Source: Treponema succinifaciens DSM 2489 (GTDB taxonomy: Bacteria > Spirochaetota > Spirochaetia > Treponematales > Treponemataceae). Taken from it: a stretch of 64,000 nt of DNA. The DNA is taken from positions 1,566,501-1,630,500 of the forward strand of contig NC_015385.1 in assembly GCF_000195275.1 (NCBI RefSeq). The letters are read 5' to 3'. Of this stretch, positions 1-8,044 are shown in pieces. Numbering within the stretch: the stretch's first letter is position 1; each line of letters opens with the position of its first letter. Under the pieces are notes generated by a model, which searched no databases, was not told where the DNA came from, and saw nothing but the letters and a program-made list of their open reading frames with translations. Both the position numbers and the translations under genes were made by a program.

Positions 1-8
1 ATTATTTC

Positions 9-1841
9 CTACCTGCCGAATGTATATCCAAGACCAACAAAAAATCTGTCCATGAATCCTAAATCAAAATAAAAATCCAAAGAATATTCAGCTGTGAATG
101 TAAAACCGCTCCAACCCACAAAATCTGCTCCAATACCAGCTCGTATAATTTGAGCATTGTCAGTTTCCCACATAACTCCATATCCATATCCGCCAAGAAC
201 ATATAAATTTACAAAATCCGAAATCGTGTAGTTTGCTCCTAAAAAACCAACAAATGAACTTGACTTTGGAATAAGGCTTAGCCATTCAAGTGAAGCGCCT
301 ATAAAAAAATTTGGAAAAGGTCCCCAATACGCCATACAAGGCCATGCACCTATAAAAAATCCGTTATCTGGAAAGAACTCTGCATTCCGGCAATAACGGA
401 AATCCACAAGTCCAATTGAAAAACCCGTTCTTTTTATCTGAGTATTAAGAAAATCCTGAAAATCATTCTTTTTTCTAGCTTCTTGAGCTTCTTTTATTTT
501 CTTTTCAATTCTATCTATATCTTTCTGAATATCTTTATATCCTGATTTTTTTGCTTTATTGTACCATTCTTCAGCAGTGAAAAATTCGCCATTATCTTCA
601 TAGCATATTCCTGCATTTAGCATCGCCGTTACGTTGCCGTTTTCCGCAGATTTCAAATACCAGGACAATGCCAGTTTTTTATCCTTCTCAACACCATAGC
701 CATTATCATAACAAAGTCCTAAAGAATATTGAGCATCTGCATATCCGGCTTCTGCGGCAAGCCTGTAGTAATAAACCGCGCGCTCATAATTTTGAACAGC
801 ATTATTTTTTCCATAAAAATAGTTTTTTCCTTTATTATAACAGCTTTCTTTTTCCGCATCGGAAAGATAATTAAACTCAACCTTTTCCGTGTCAGATTCT
901 TTTACAAGGATTTCTCTTTCTTCTGTTTTTTTGTCATCATATATTACTTTTACCTTATGCCGTCCGACAGGAACATTAAAAACAGACGAACCGAATTCAC
1001 CAATATCACTTTTATACTCATCATCAATGTAAACGGCACATGGAGTTATAACGGAAACTGAGATAAATCCAAGAAATGAGTAATTCTCAGAAGAATTTTC
1101 ACTTTCAGGTTTTCCAGCCAGATAAATGGGAGCAAGAAGCTGTACATACTCACCGGGCAACTGTTTTTCCTGCGTCTGCAAAAAGACATCATTACGGACT
1201 TTCATAAGAACTCTTGTCAGGCTCGCACCTTTTTCCGTAATTCTTTTTGTAAGCGCGGGAGTATACACTCCGTCCTGCGCAGTTTCCCCGGCTTCGGCGG
1301 AATAAACGATAATCGAATTTTTAGGTTTGCGGCTTACGGCTGCAAGTCCACGGCTGTCTCCACCACGATGCTTGCCGTTCGGAAACGGATCATTACGGCA
1401 GGAGTCCAGAACAACCACATTGGATTCCCCAACCATAAAGTCCATAACTCTGTTAAGTTCAACACTGCTATCCGGAATCTGCTCTTCATCAATAATCTTT
1501 TCATTAACAGGAATAAGATAATTTTCTCCATGAACCTGAACCGCATGACCGCCATAGTGAAAAAAAGAAATTCCTCCTTCTTTTTCTACTTTATTCTTAA
1601 ATTCGCGTAAGCTAGCAAACATTTCATTTCTGTTTGCATTTTTCACAAACATTACGGAAAAACCTATGCTTTCAAGAGCGGTTTTAAGTTCCTCACCTTC
1701 CGGCACAGGCTGGCTCAAAGACTTTATCTCGCTGTAATCACCGTTTGCAATGAGCAGAGCGTTTTTGGCTTCCTGGGAGAAAGCAGATGAAAGAAGTCCT
1801 GCAATAACAAATATGCTAAAAAGTTTTTTTATTCTTAACAT
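9..1841 (-). CDS. exported caspase-like protein with PEGA, Sel1 repeats and a C-terminal beta domain
   Basis: A signal peptide (residues 1-22, ending near FSQ) precedes a caspase-fold peptidase C14 domain of about residues 25-250. The catalytic dyad is visible as His99 in HYGGH and Cys148 in DSCRNDPF. A PEGA-like beta segment (about 255-320) and Sel1/TPR-like repeats (about 340-450, with AEAGYADAQYSLGLCY) follow. The last 130 residues are aromatic, glycine-rich and end in GYTFGR, as in small outer-membrane barrels. Proteins of this family are secreted or anchored cysteine peptidases of mostly unknown role. This is the last gene of the operon that starts at 6047. The five-part architecture is clear; substrate and exact location are inferred. 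Confidence 0.88.
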   Translation of the reverse strand: MLRIKKLFSIFVIAGLLSSAFSQEAKNALLIANGDYSEIKSLSQPVPEGEELKTALESIGFSVMFVKNANRNEMFASLREFKNKVEKEGGISFFHYGGHAVQVHGENYLIPVNEKIIDEEQIPDSSVELNRVMDFMVGESNVVVLDSCRNDPFPNGKHRGGDSRGLAAVSRKPKNSIIVYSAEAGETAQDGVYTPALTKRITEKGASLTRVLMKVRNDVFLQTQEKQLPGEYVQLLAPIYLAGKPESENSSENYSFLGFISVSVITPCAVYIDDEYKSDIGEFGSSVFNVPVGRHKVKVIYDDKKTEEREILVKESDTEKVEFNYLSDAEKESCYNKGKNYFYGKNNAVQNYERAVYYYRLAAEAGYADAQYSLGLCYDNGYGVEKDKKLALSWYLKSAENGNVTAMLNAGICYEDNGEFFTAEEWYNKAKKSGYKDIQKDIDRIEKKIKEAQEARKKNDFQDFLNTQIKRTGFSIGLVDFRYCRNAEFFPDNGFFIGAWPCMAYWGPFPNFFIGASLEWLSLIPKSSSFVGFLGANYTISDFVNLYVLGGYGYGVMWETDNAQIIRAGIGADFVGWSGFTFTAEYSLDFYFDLGFMDRFFVGLGYTFGR

Positions 1842-1862
1842 GATTTTATCCTATTTATTTTA

Positions 1863-2870
1863 TTATTTACTCTGAAAAAACTGTACATCGCTCTTTTCAA
1901 AATCTTTTATATAATTTTCATTCTTGTTTTTTACATACTCTTCCAGTTCTTTTAAAACAAGTATCAATCGGTTCTCATAATCTTTTTTAGCATCAAAGTC
2001 CTTGCACTTTTTACCGTAATCAGAAATTTGAAGAATTTGCTCTAAAAGCTCACGATATAAAAGGTTTTGCTCAGACAATTTTTCATTTTGCGAATTTGCC
2101 ATGACTGCACCACACAGACACTTTGCAAGTCCGCCTATAAGCTTACAAACAGGAAGCAGGATTTCATTATTTTTCAAGTTTTTATTTTTAAACTGAACTG
2201 AATACTCAAAATCAACAATGTCTTTTACCGTTCTTACGGCAAGCCTCTTAGAATCATTGCCGGATTCTGCTGCTTCTTTTTCCAATGCAGTCATAACAGG
2301 ATTGATTTCGTTTTTCTCATTTTTTACTATTGCAAAGAATTTTTGAGCAGAGCCTTCTATAACAGTTTTTCTCAAAAATTCCACAAAATCAAAATACTCA
2401 ACAAAGCCTACAGAATTTGGATCAAGTTTTTCGTAGCGTTTTAAGGAACGAATCGACCAGCCAATGCTCCAAACAGGAAATTCTTCCTTTAAGTTAAAAG
2501 CAATCATTCTGGAAAGATGTGCATCGCATTTATTCAAGGAATTAGACACAGAATTGAATTTTGAATCAATAAACTCAATCGTTTTATTTTGCAGAATCTC
2601 ATCAACATCATTTTCAAACTTTTTTTGAACTGATTCATCAACCTCTTTTTTCAGAAGAAATTTTGGAACAAAAATTGAGCCGCCAACAAGAAGTGAAAGA
2701 GATGTAAGGATAATTGAAAAATCAATCCGCTCTGCTGTTTCTTTTGGAGAAAAATTTGCAGTTCCAATTTTCAACCAATGGTTTGCTGAAAACAATAAGC
2801 AAAACCGCAACAAGAGAACCAATGAGAAGCAGAGCAACCAGCACAAATAAAATAAAAAAACAGACTTCAC
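1863..2870 (-). CDS. membrane-anchored protein of unknown function, probably frameshifted near its 5' end
   Basis: I do not recognise a family. As read, the frame opens with a GTG at 2870 that has no ribosome-binding site. An ATG at 2898 in another frame has a strong GAGGAGG site and encodes a transmembrane helix before stopping at 2722. Removing one T from the run at 2750-2754 (A5 on the plus strand) joins the frames into a 344-residue protein with two N-terminal membrane helices and a long charged, helical cytoplasmic or periplasmic part. It sits between the caspase gene and the DUF4384 gene in the same operon. The frameshift may be real decay, slippage or an assembly error. Confidence 0.7.
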   Translation of the reverse strand: MKSVFLFYLCWLLCFSLVLLLRFCLLFSANHWLKIGTANFSPKETAERIDFSIILTSLSLLVGGSIFVPKFLLKKEVDESVQKKFENDVDEILQNKTIEFIDSKFNSVSNSLNKCDAHLSRMIAFNLKEEFPVWSIGWSIRSLKRYEKLDPNSVGFVEYFDFVEFLRKTVIEGSAQKFFAIVKNEKNEINPVMTALEKEAAESGNDSKRLAVRTVKDIVDFEYSVQFKNKNLKNNEILLPVCKLIGGLAKCLCGAVMANSQNEKLSEQNLLYRELLEQILQISDYGKKCKDFDAKKDYENRLILVLKELEEYVKNKNENYIKDFEKSDVQFFQSK

Positions 2871-2898
2871 TAAACAAAAACCTTTTTTCTGATTTCAT
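2722..2898 (-). other. likely true 5' part of the frameshifted membrane-protein gene
   Basis: The frame starts at ATG 2898 behind GAGGAGGTTTTTT, the best ribosome-binding site in the area. It encodes MKSEKRFLF followed by about 22 hydrophobic residues, then stops at 2722. The main reading frame of the gene overlaps it one base out of phase. See the membrane-protein entry and the finding on this junction. Confidence 0.6.
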
Positions 2899-2922
2899 AA
2901 AAAACCTCCTCAATATTCCTTT

Positions 2923-3885
2923 CTACTCCATCACAGTATACGTAATTTTGAAAACACTGGTTTCGTAATTTTCAGCAGAACTTTGTTTTAAAGCCGTAAT
3001 TCCGCGTGTGATTTTCTGAATGTCGTTCTTTGCGTATTTTCCAGTCGAAGTCTGCTCCGGAAGCCCTTTCTCTGAAGTTGAGGCGTAAATCAGAATCTGC
3101 TCCGCTCCGTAAACGCCGTCAACAACTTTAAAAACCGTGTCTTTCAAATCAGGAAAAGTGCGGACTTCACCTGCACGGATAAAATTATATGCAACAGGAA
3201 GCCAGTTCTTGTCCCCATTAGCGTCAATACATAAAATCGCAATATAAGAATCTTTCTCCACAGAAATCATGAACTTCACAATGTCATTCGGATAAAGCAT
3301 ATTTACAAGATTATCCTCGCTGTCGAGCATAGCCGCAGTTATGAGATAGTCTGGCTTGGGGATATTACGCACAAAATCTTCGTTAATGGATTTTGCAAGC
3401 TCATAATTTGCAGGCTTATAATTCAGACCGGGCAAGTTCTTTGTAGAAAATTCAACGGAAGTCTTTTTTGTGTTTCCCGCAAACTGTTTGTATGAAAAAT
3501 AAACTGAAACTTTATTGTCTTTTTCTATAAATGAGGAATATATAACTCCTTCCGGAAACTGCCGCTTTGCCCAATCAGAAGAACTCATGTCATAAACGCC
3601 GCTGTCGCTAAGCTGCGCCAAGAACAATTCCGACTGCTGGTCTGCTTTCAAATCAAAAATTTCTTTTCCGCAATCCGAAAGCGCAACTTCTATCACGTCT
3701 TTTAGAAAAACAGTGAATTCAGAAGCTGAATTTGTTTCCGAGTCAACAGGAAGCTCCACCTGAACCAAAGATGCATTCTTTGGAATGATTTTTGAAACTG
3801 CATTCCTGACAGTCGCCGAAAAATCCTGGGCAAAAACAGAAACTGAGCAAAACAGGATTACCGCAAATAAAATATTTTTTTTCAT
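2923..3885 (-). CDS. exported DUF4384-type protein
   Basis: The start is ATG 3885 behind AAGAGGAAAA; an in-frame codon at 3918 has no such site. A signal peptide (MKKNILFAVILFCSVSVFAQ) leads a 320-residue protein. Residues about 190-300 carry the DUF4384 pattern, with LYPNDIVKFMISVEKDSYIAIL and a later NWLP segment. DUF4384 domains are often found with caspase-like proteins and appear in envelope proteins of unknown function. The ATG lies one base after the stop that the upstream lipoprotein gene would have if its frame were restored. This supports translational coupling of lipoprotein, DUF4384 protein, membrane protein and caspase. Periplasmic location is inferred. Confidence 0.8.
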   Translation of the reverse strand: MKKNILFAVILFCSVSVFAQDFSATVRNAVSKIIPKNASLVQVELPVDSETNSASEFTVFLKDVIEVALSDCGKEIFDLKADQQSELFLAQLSDSGVYDMSSSDWAKRQFPEGVIYSSFIEKDNKVSVYFSYKQFAGNTKKTSVEFSTKNLPGLNYKPANYELAKSINEDFVRNIPKPDYLITAAMLDSEDNLVNMLYPNDIVKFMISVEKDSYIAILCIDANGDKNWLPVAYNFIRAGEVRTFPDLKDTVFKVVDGVYGAEQILIYASTSEKGLPEQTSTGKYAKNDIQKITRGITALKQSSAENYETSVFKITYTVME

Positions 3886-3886
3886 A

Positions 3887-4038
3887 TCAATTTTCCTCTT
3901 CTTGATTCTTTTCAACAAACTGATTTTTTACCTTCTCAAAAAACTCTTTATCCAAAACAAACGACCGCCAAGCCTTTTCAAAAGCCGCTGCCAAAGATTT
4001 TTCTTCGTTAGAACTCAATCCCATGCCGAAAAACGATT
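3887..4038 (-). other. C-terminal reading frame of the LPP20 lipoprotein gene, separated by a G6 slip
   Basis: This frame encodes FFGMGLSSNEEKSLAAAFEK and a further coding-like tail, ending at a TGA one base before the next gene's ATG. It is joined to the upstream 456-residue frame if the G6 run (C6 at 4039-4044) is read as G5. The GxGxSS plus A-rich helix pattern recurs in LPP20-like proteins. It is not a separate gene, because it has no own start signal. Confidence 0.6.
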
Positions 4039-5378
4039 CCCCCCTGAACCTGTGCAACTCCGTTTTTCTCCAAAGCAACGTTGCACAAAACTTTTGTTTT
4101 TGTAACTGCCTCATGGCTTGCAAGTTTTTCTCTGTCAATAAAAATCACAAAATTCCATATTTTTTCTTTCTCACCAGATTTATCTATAAAAACCGGAATT
4201 CCATATTCTTCTATCATTTTTTGCAGTTTGCTCTGCATTTTCTGCTCGATATTTGCATTGGAACACATATTTTCTGAGTACTTGAATTCAAGCCCGGCAT
4301 AAACAGGAGTTACTTCAAAATTTAAAACTGTTGAATCGGCGGTTATTTCGCCAAGAATATTTTTTTCAATACCGCTTACAAGCCTTACTTTCATACTGTA
4401 GCTTCCATAATCCAAAGACTGAGTATTTCCAGAAATTTTGATTTTGTTTTCAGAATTGATTTCATACAGCGCACTACCGAATGATTTTTCTTTGTTAAAA
4501 AGTGTAGCCTCCGCTTTTAAGGATGAAAGATTTTTATATTCATCGGAATAGATCTGCAGAACAGACAAAAATTCAGTGCCCTTTTCAACTGTCTTAGGAT
4601 AACTTTCATTTTGAATTTTGCAGTTCTGAATTATTCTTTTTGCATACAAAAGAGCATATTCATCCAAAGCGGCTTTTCCGCCGGAAGTCTCAACAAACGC
4701 CACCGTTTTATATAAAGGATTTTCAGAGACAGCCTTATAAACTGTGATGCAACTTTCCACATCCGATTTTATTGATTTATTCCTGCTTTCATTCTTTTCC
4801 GGAAGCAATGAAGAATATCTTTCAGAAATCTCTTTTGCAAAAGAATCCATTTCACGCTTTACTTTTTCTTTTGAAACACTGCATTTTACATAGCAGATGT
4901 ACTGCTCCTGATTTTTTGATGTTAAATATTTTTCTATATAATAGTTCTCAGGCAGGATTTCCGAGACGTACCGCTGCGCAAAACTTTGGATTATCTCTTC
5001 CTGCTCGATATAAGGATTTATGATTTCGGAGCTGAAATTCTTTGAAGACTTTGTCTCCTGAGCCTTTGACTGAATGATTGTTCCGTAATATTTTACAACC
5101 TGATTAAGAGCGTCATTTCTTGCTCCATTCCTTGCAATTGTTTCATTCGCAAGATAGCTTGAAACACCGATAAAAAACAGACTTTCATCCGAAACAGGAA
5201 CTGAATTTACCCATTCGGGACGCTGCGGCGGAAAAGATTCCACAAAGACTTTTGCATTTCCAATTGCAATTTCAATTTTTTCAGCTTTTGAATCACGGAG
5301 TTTTAACGAGCCACACCCACTCCACAAAAGTGAGAAAATACAAAAAATCAATACAAGAAAATATTTTTTCCGCCACAT
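4008..5378 (-). CDS. LPP20-like lipoprotein, long form, interrupted at its 3' end
   Basis: The lipobox LLWSGC (Cys22) marks a membrane lipoprotein. The segment PEWVNSVPVSDESLFFIGVS and the following LNQVVKYYGTII match the neighbouring lipoprotein (PDWVNSVPITNKQFAFVGVS, NQLVKYYGTLI), so the two are paralogues. The family includes LPP20-like proteins of unknown role. A central part (about 200-400) is unique to this copy. The frame ends after a G6 tract at 4039-4044 with a short foreign tail. With G5 it would continue to 3887 and give a protein of about 496 residues that abuts the next gene. The upstream gene ends 18 bp before this start. Confidence 0.82.
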   Translation of the reverse strand: MWRKKYFLVLIFCIFSLLWSGCGSLKLRDSKAEKIEIAIGNAKVFVESFPPQRPEWVNSVPVSDESLFFIGVSSYLANETIARNGARNDALNQVVKYYGTIIQSKAQETKSSKNFSSEIINPYIEQEEIIQSFAQRYVSEILPENYYIEKYLTSKNQEQYICYVKCSVSKEKVKREMDSFAKEISERYSSLLPEKNESRNKSIKSDVESCITVYKAVSENPLYKTVAFVETSGGKAALDEYALLYAKRIIQNCKIQNESYPKTVEKGTEFLSVLQIYSDEYKNLSSLKAEATLFNKEKSFGSALYEINSENKIKISGNTQSLDYGSYSMKVRLVSGIEKNILGEITADSTVLNFEVTPVYAGLEFKYSENMCSNANIEQKMQSKLQKMIEEYGIPVFIDKSGEKEKIWNFVIFIDREKLASHEAVTKTKVLCNVALEKNGVAQVQGGIVFRHGIEF

Positions 5379-5396
5379 AAACGTTTCCTAAAAAAA

Positions 5397-6047
5397 TTAG
5401 AACATAGATGAAGGCAAAGAACCGCCAAAGAATTCTGAAACTTTCTCAAGCTGCTTGCGTTTTTCCGCATCCTTTTCAGCATCAGCCTGTTTCTGATATT
5501 CAGCCGCCTTCTGATTGCAGTATTCTTTTAACGCTTTGTCAGCCTCAGCCTTGTCAATTATCATAAGAACATAAACCTTGTAAGCATATTTTGAAGAAGT
5601 AGTCACATAGGTTTCTGTGTAGAATTCTTTCGCTGGAAGTCCTTTTGCAAGACCTTCAGCCATAAACTCCTCAAGTTCCTGAGAAGCAATCTGGGGATCA
5701 AAAACATCGCTTGTTATTCCATAAGAAGCGGTTGCAGTTCTTCCTCTATCAGAAATGAGAGTTCCATAGTATTTAACAAGCTGATTCCGACCGTCACTCT
5801 GAGCATTGCTTCTAGCTTCCGATTCTATGGCGAATTTATTGCTCACGCCTACAAAAGCAAACTGTTTGTTCGTAATCGGAACAGAATTCACCCAGTCAGG
5901 CTTTTTTTCAGGATCTGTCATAACAGGCTTCAATGCCTCCAATGCAGCGGCTCTGGCCTTTGCCGCATATTTTTCCGGTGAACTCGCACATCCGACAACC
6001 ATCAATCCAAGCATAGCGGCAAACGCCAAGCATCCAAGTTTTTTCAT
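5397..6047 (-). CDS. LPP20-like lipoprotein, short form
   Basis: The start is ATG 6047, chosen because TTGGAGGAAGAA lies directly upstream and the next residues form a signal peptide with lipobox VVGC. An in-frame TTG at 6059 would place the ribosome-binding site inside the gene. The 216-residue product contains the LPP20-like core also seen in the next gene downstream, then an alanine/lysine-rich helical tail. It is the first gene of the five-gene operon and is divergent from the XRE regulator. Family membership is clear from the internal paralogy and the lipobox. The function is not known. Confidence 0.85.
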   Translation of the reverse strand: MKKLGCLAFAAMLGLMVVGCASSPEKYAAKARAAALEALKPVMTDPEKKPDWVNSVPITNKQFAFVGVSNKFAIESEARSNAQSDGRNQLVKYYGTLISDRGRTATASYGITSDVFDPQIASQELEEFMAEGLAKGLPAKEFYTETYVTTSSKYAYKVYVLMIIDKAEADKALKEYCNQKAAEYQKQADAEKDAEKRKQLEKVSEFFGGSLPSSMF

Positions 6048-6065
6048 TTCTTCCTCCAATAATTA

Positions 6066-6160
6066 GGGAATTTCCCAATATAAAATTATATCAAAAATAA
6101 TATACTACTATATCAAATTAATCAATTAAAATTATATATAAATATATCTATCTTGATATA
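6066..6160. promoter_or_regulatory. divergent regulatory region with three TTGATATA motifs
   Basis: The 115-bp A+T-rich gap between the lipoprotein operon and the XRE gene holds TATATCAA at 6087-6094 and 6109-6116 and its inverse TTGATATA at 6153-6160, the last two bases before the XRE ATG. A palindrome GGGAATTTCCC lies at 6066-6076. The layout fits operator sites for the XRE protein acting on both directions. This is inference from motif repetition only. Confidence 0.4.
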
Positions 6161-6162
6161 AA

Positions 6163-6480
6163 ATGGACTTAGAAAAGACAGTAATCGACAACATAAAAAG
6201 AATTCGCAAGGAAAAACATATCACGCAGGAACAGTTGGCAGAAGCGTGCAACACGGCGACAAGCTACATCGGTCTTATGGAAACCTACAAGAATGTGCCT
6301 AAGCTTTCCACAATCGAAAAAATCGCAGACGCCCTGAACGTTGAGCCTGAAATACTTTTCAAAAAATCAGAAGTCGAAAAAAAGGACGAGCAGAAAATCC
6401 GCATAATCACAGACACAGTCATAGAAAGCATGAGAAAAGAGCTTTACAAGGCAATCAGAGAAAACTGGAGAGCGGACTAA
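6163..6480 (+). CDS. XRE-family transcriptional regulator
   Basis: The 105-residue protein has an N-terminal helix-turn-helix of the Cro/C1 type at about residues 9-64: NIKRIRKEKHITQEQLAEA, then TSYIGLMETYKNVPKLSTIEKIADALNV. The remaining 40 residues form a charged helix. There is no clear Shine-Dalgarno. The gene is divergent from the LPP20/caspase operon and shares a repeated TTGATATA motif with it, so local control of that operon is a reasonable inference. The domain call is secure; the target is not. Confidence 0.88.
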   Translation: MDLEKTVIDNIKRIRKEKHITQEQLAEACNTATSYIGLMETYKNVPKLSTIEKIADALNVEPEILFKKSEVEKKDEQKIRIITDTVIESMRKELYKAIRENWRAD

Positions 6481-6509
6481 AGACAAATTTTAATGTAGAC
6501 TTATCGACA

Positions 6510-6760
6510 TATTATCTTCATTACCAATGGAGTATACGCTCCATAGCTTATAGGCATATCTCTTTATCAAGTTATAATGCACATATTTATACAACTTAAC
6601 AGCACACCCCTCAGCCAAGTTGTATGTAATACAGTTCATCAGGCTATTTTCATAGCTCTTTGTCAGAGTATTCATGCAAATCATTACAGCTTATCTATAA
6701 GAATGCGTACAACTTATATGCATCCTCATAGATAAGTTATCCAGCAATTTACATACAGCA
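6510..6760. repeat. degenerate tandem array of about 24-bp units
   Basis: The stretch can be divided into about ten imperfect units of 21-24 bp, many starting TTAT and ending in CAAG, CAAC or CAGC. It holds several short inverted repeats: ATGGAG with CTCCAT, ATACAACTT with AAGTTGTAT, and CTTATCTAT with ATAGATAAG. A 64-codon minus-strand frame across it has no start signal and was rejected. It resembles the clearer hairpin array at 46155-46360. From 6761 to 7209 I see only A+T-rich sequence and the leader of the next gene. Confidence 0.4.
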
Positions 6761-7209
6761 AATATAAAACACTGCGGATAGCTTAGCAATAAAAACAACC
6801 ATAACCTAAAGCAACCTTGCTCAATAGCTTATGAATTATTTCATCTGCAAATTAGGAAAAAATAAAAACTTCTATATTTTTATCTAAAAAATCGACAATT
6901 TTTTTTAATTTAAGGCAATAACATAGTTATAAATAAAAAATAAATACACAAACAGCATTTTCAAGTTTTTATTGAAAATCTAAAAATAAGGAGGAAAAGA
7001 AAATAAAAATAAGAAGCGAGACTTTTTAACTGATATTAGGCAGTAAAAAAAGTCTAAAAATTCGGTTGCGGAAAACAGGCTAGAAAAATTCTATACAAAG
7101 TAAAGAACTTCCGCAGATTTTTCAAACCACCAAAAGAAAAAAGACGTTGTCTAAAACTTTAGTGGTAAAAACAACAGACAAAGAAAAATAATACAAAGGA
7201 GTCAATATT

Positions 7210-7968
7210 ATGATAAATATCGACACAAAACGTAAAACTAATTTCGCTGTAACATTAACACCTTGCTATTTCAGGGAGCATACATACATTGCACGTGTTC
7301 CAAGAAAGATGATAACAACAGATCAAATTTTAGACTTAGTTGCAGCTCATAATCAGGGAATTGACCGTTATCAGGTAGGTCATGCCATGGAACTGCTGAA
7401 AAAGGAAATTCTTGAGCAGGCAGAACTTGGTTTTGCAGTAGACATAATGGAAATCTGCAAGCTTTACATTGCCCCTTGCAATGGAATAAAGTCACTTACA
7501 CCAGAAGCAGAAATCATAACAGGCTTTGAAGCGCGTTTTTGTGCAAACGAGCAGTTAAACGAAAAACTTAAAACTATAAGTGCATCTGTAACCTCTGTAA
7601 TCACTCCATCTCCTCAAATTTCACAAATTGAAAATCCTTTAGACGGAACAAAGGACAAGACGCTAAAAGCCACATTCAGCGCACGTCTTATCGGTAAAAA
7701 GTTAAAGGTCGGAGGAGCAGAAAGCGGAATATGGTTTGTTCCAGAAACAGAAAATAACGAGCCAACAGAAGATGAATCTACCTGGATAAAAGTTCCAGAA
7801 GAATTTATAACAAGGAATACATCTAAAATGCTTGAATTTCATCTTCCTCGTTTACTTACAGCCGGAAAGAAATACTTTATACAAATCTGTACATCAGAAA
7901 GAAGTGGCTATGAGCTAAAAACTCCAATAACAGGAATAAGTAAAATTCCTATTACAATAGAAGAATAA
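7210..7968 (+). CDS. HU/IHF-like N-terminal domain with DUF4469-type Ig-like C-terminus
   Basis: The start follows AAAGGAGTCAATATT. Residues about 1-120 resemble the HU-like DNA-binding fold found in Bacteroidetes and spirochaete proteins, with ITTDQILDLVAAHNQGI and a long helix. The C-terminal half (about 140-250), with LKATFSARLIGKKLKVGG and TAGKKYFIQICTSERSGYE, looks like the DUF4469 immunoglobulin-like domain. The family is thought to bind nucleoid DNA, but the role of the fusion is not established. It is monocistronic, with a long A+T-rich upstream region and a terminator just behind it. No partner gene is next to it. Confidence 0.65.
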   Translation: MINIDTKRKTNFAVTLTPCYFREHTYIARVPRKMITTDQILDLVAAHNQGIDRYQVGHAMELLKKEILEQAELGFAVDIMEICKLYIAPCNGIKSLTPEAEIITGFEARFCANEQLNEKLKTISASVTSVITPSPQISQIENPLDGTKDKTLKATFSARLIGKKLKVGGAESGIWFVPETENNEPTEDESTWIKVPEEFITRNTSKMLEFHLPRLLTAGKKYFIQICTSERSGYELKTPITGISKIPITIEE

Positions 7969-7975
7969 AACAAAA

Positions 7976-8018
7976 AATCCCGAAGCATAGATGTATTACA
8001 ATTATGCTCCGGGATTTT
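7976..8018. terminator. bidirectional intrinsic terminator
   Basis: Arms at 7976-7989 and 8003-8016 form a 14-bp stem with one mismatch (AATCCCGAAGCATA against TATGCTCCGGGATT). A-rich sequence lies on the left and TTTTCG on the right. It separates the convergent HU-like gene and transketolase. Confidence 0.8.
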
Positions 8019-8044
8019 CGTTTATAGCTTAGGTTAATAAAAAA

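Noticed and set aside
6490..6684. A 64-codon minus-strand frame in the array region
   Set aside because: No ribosome-binding site; covers the degenerate repeat array.
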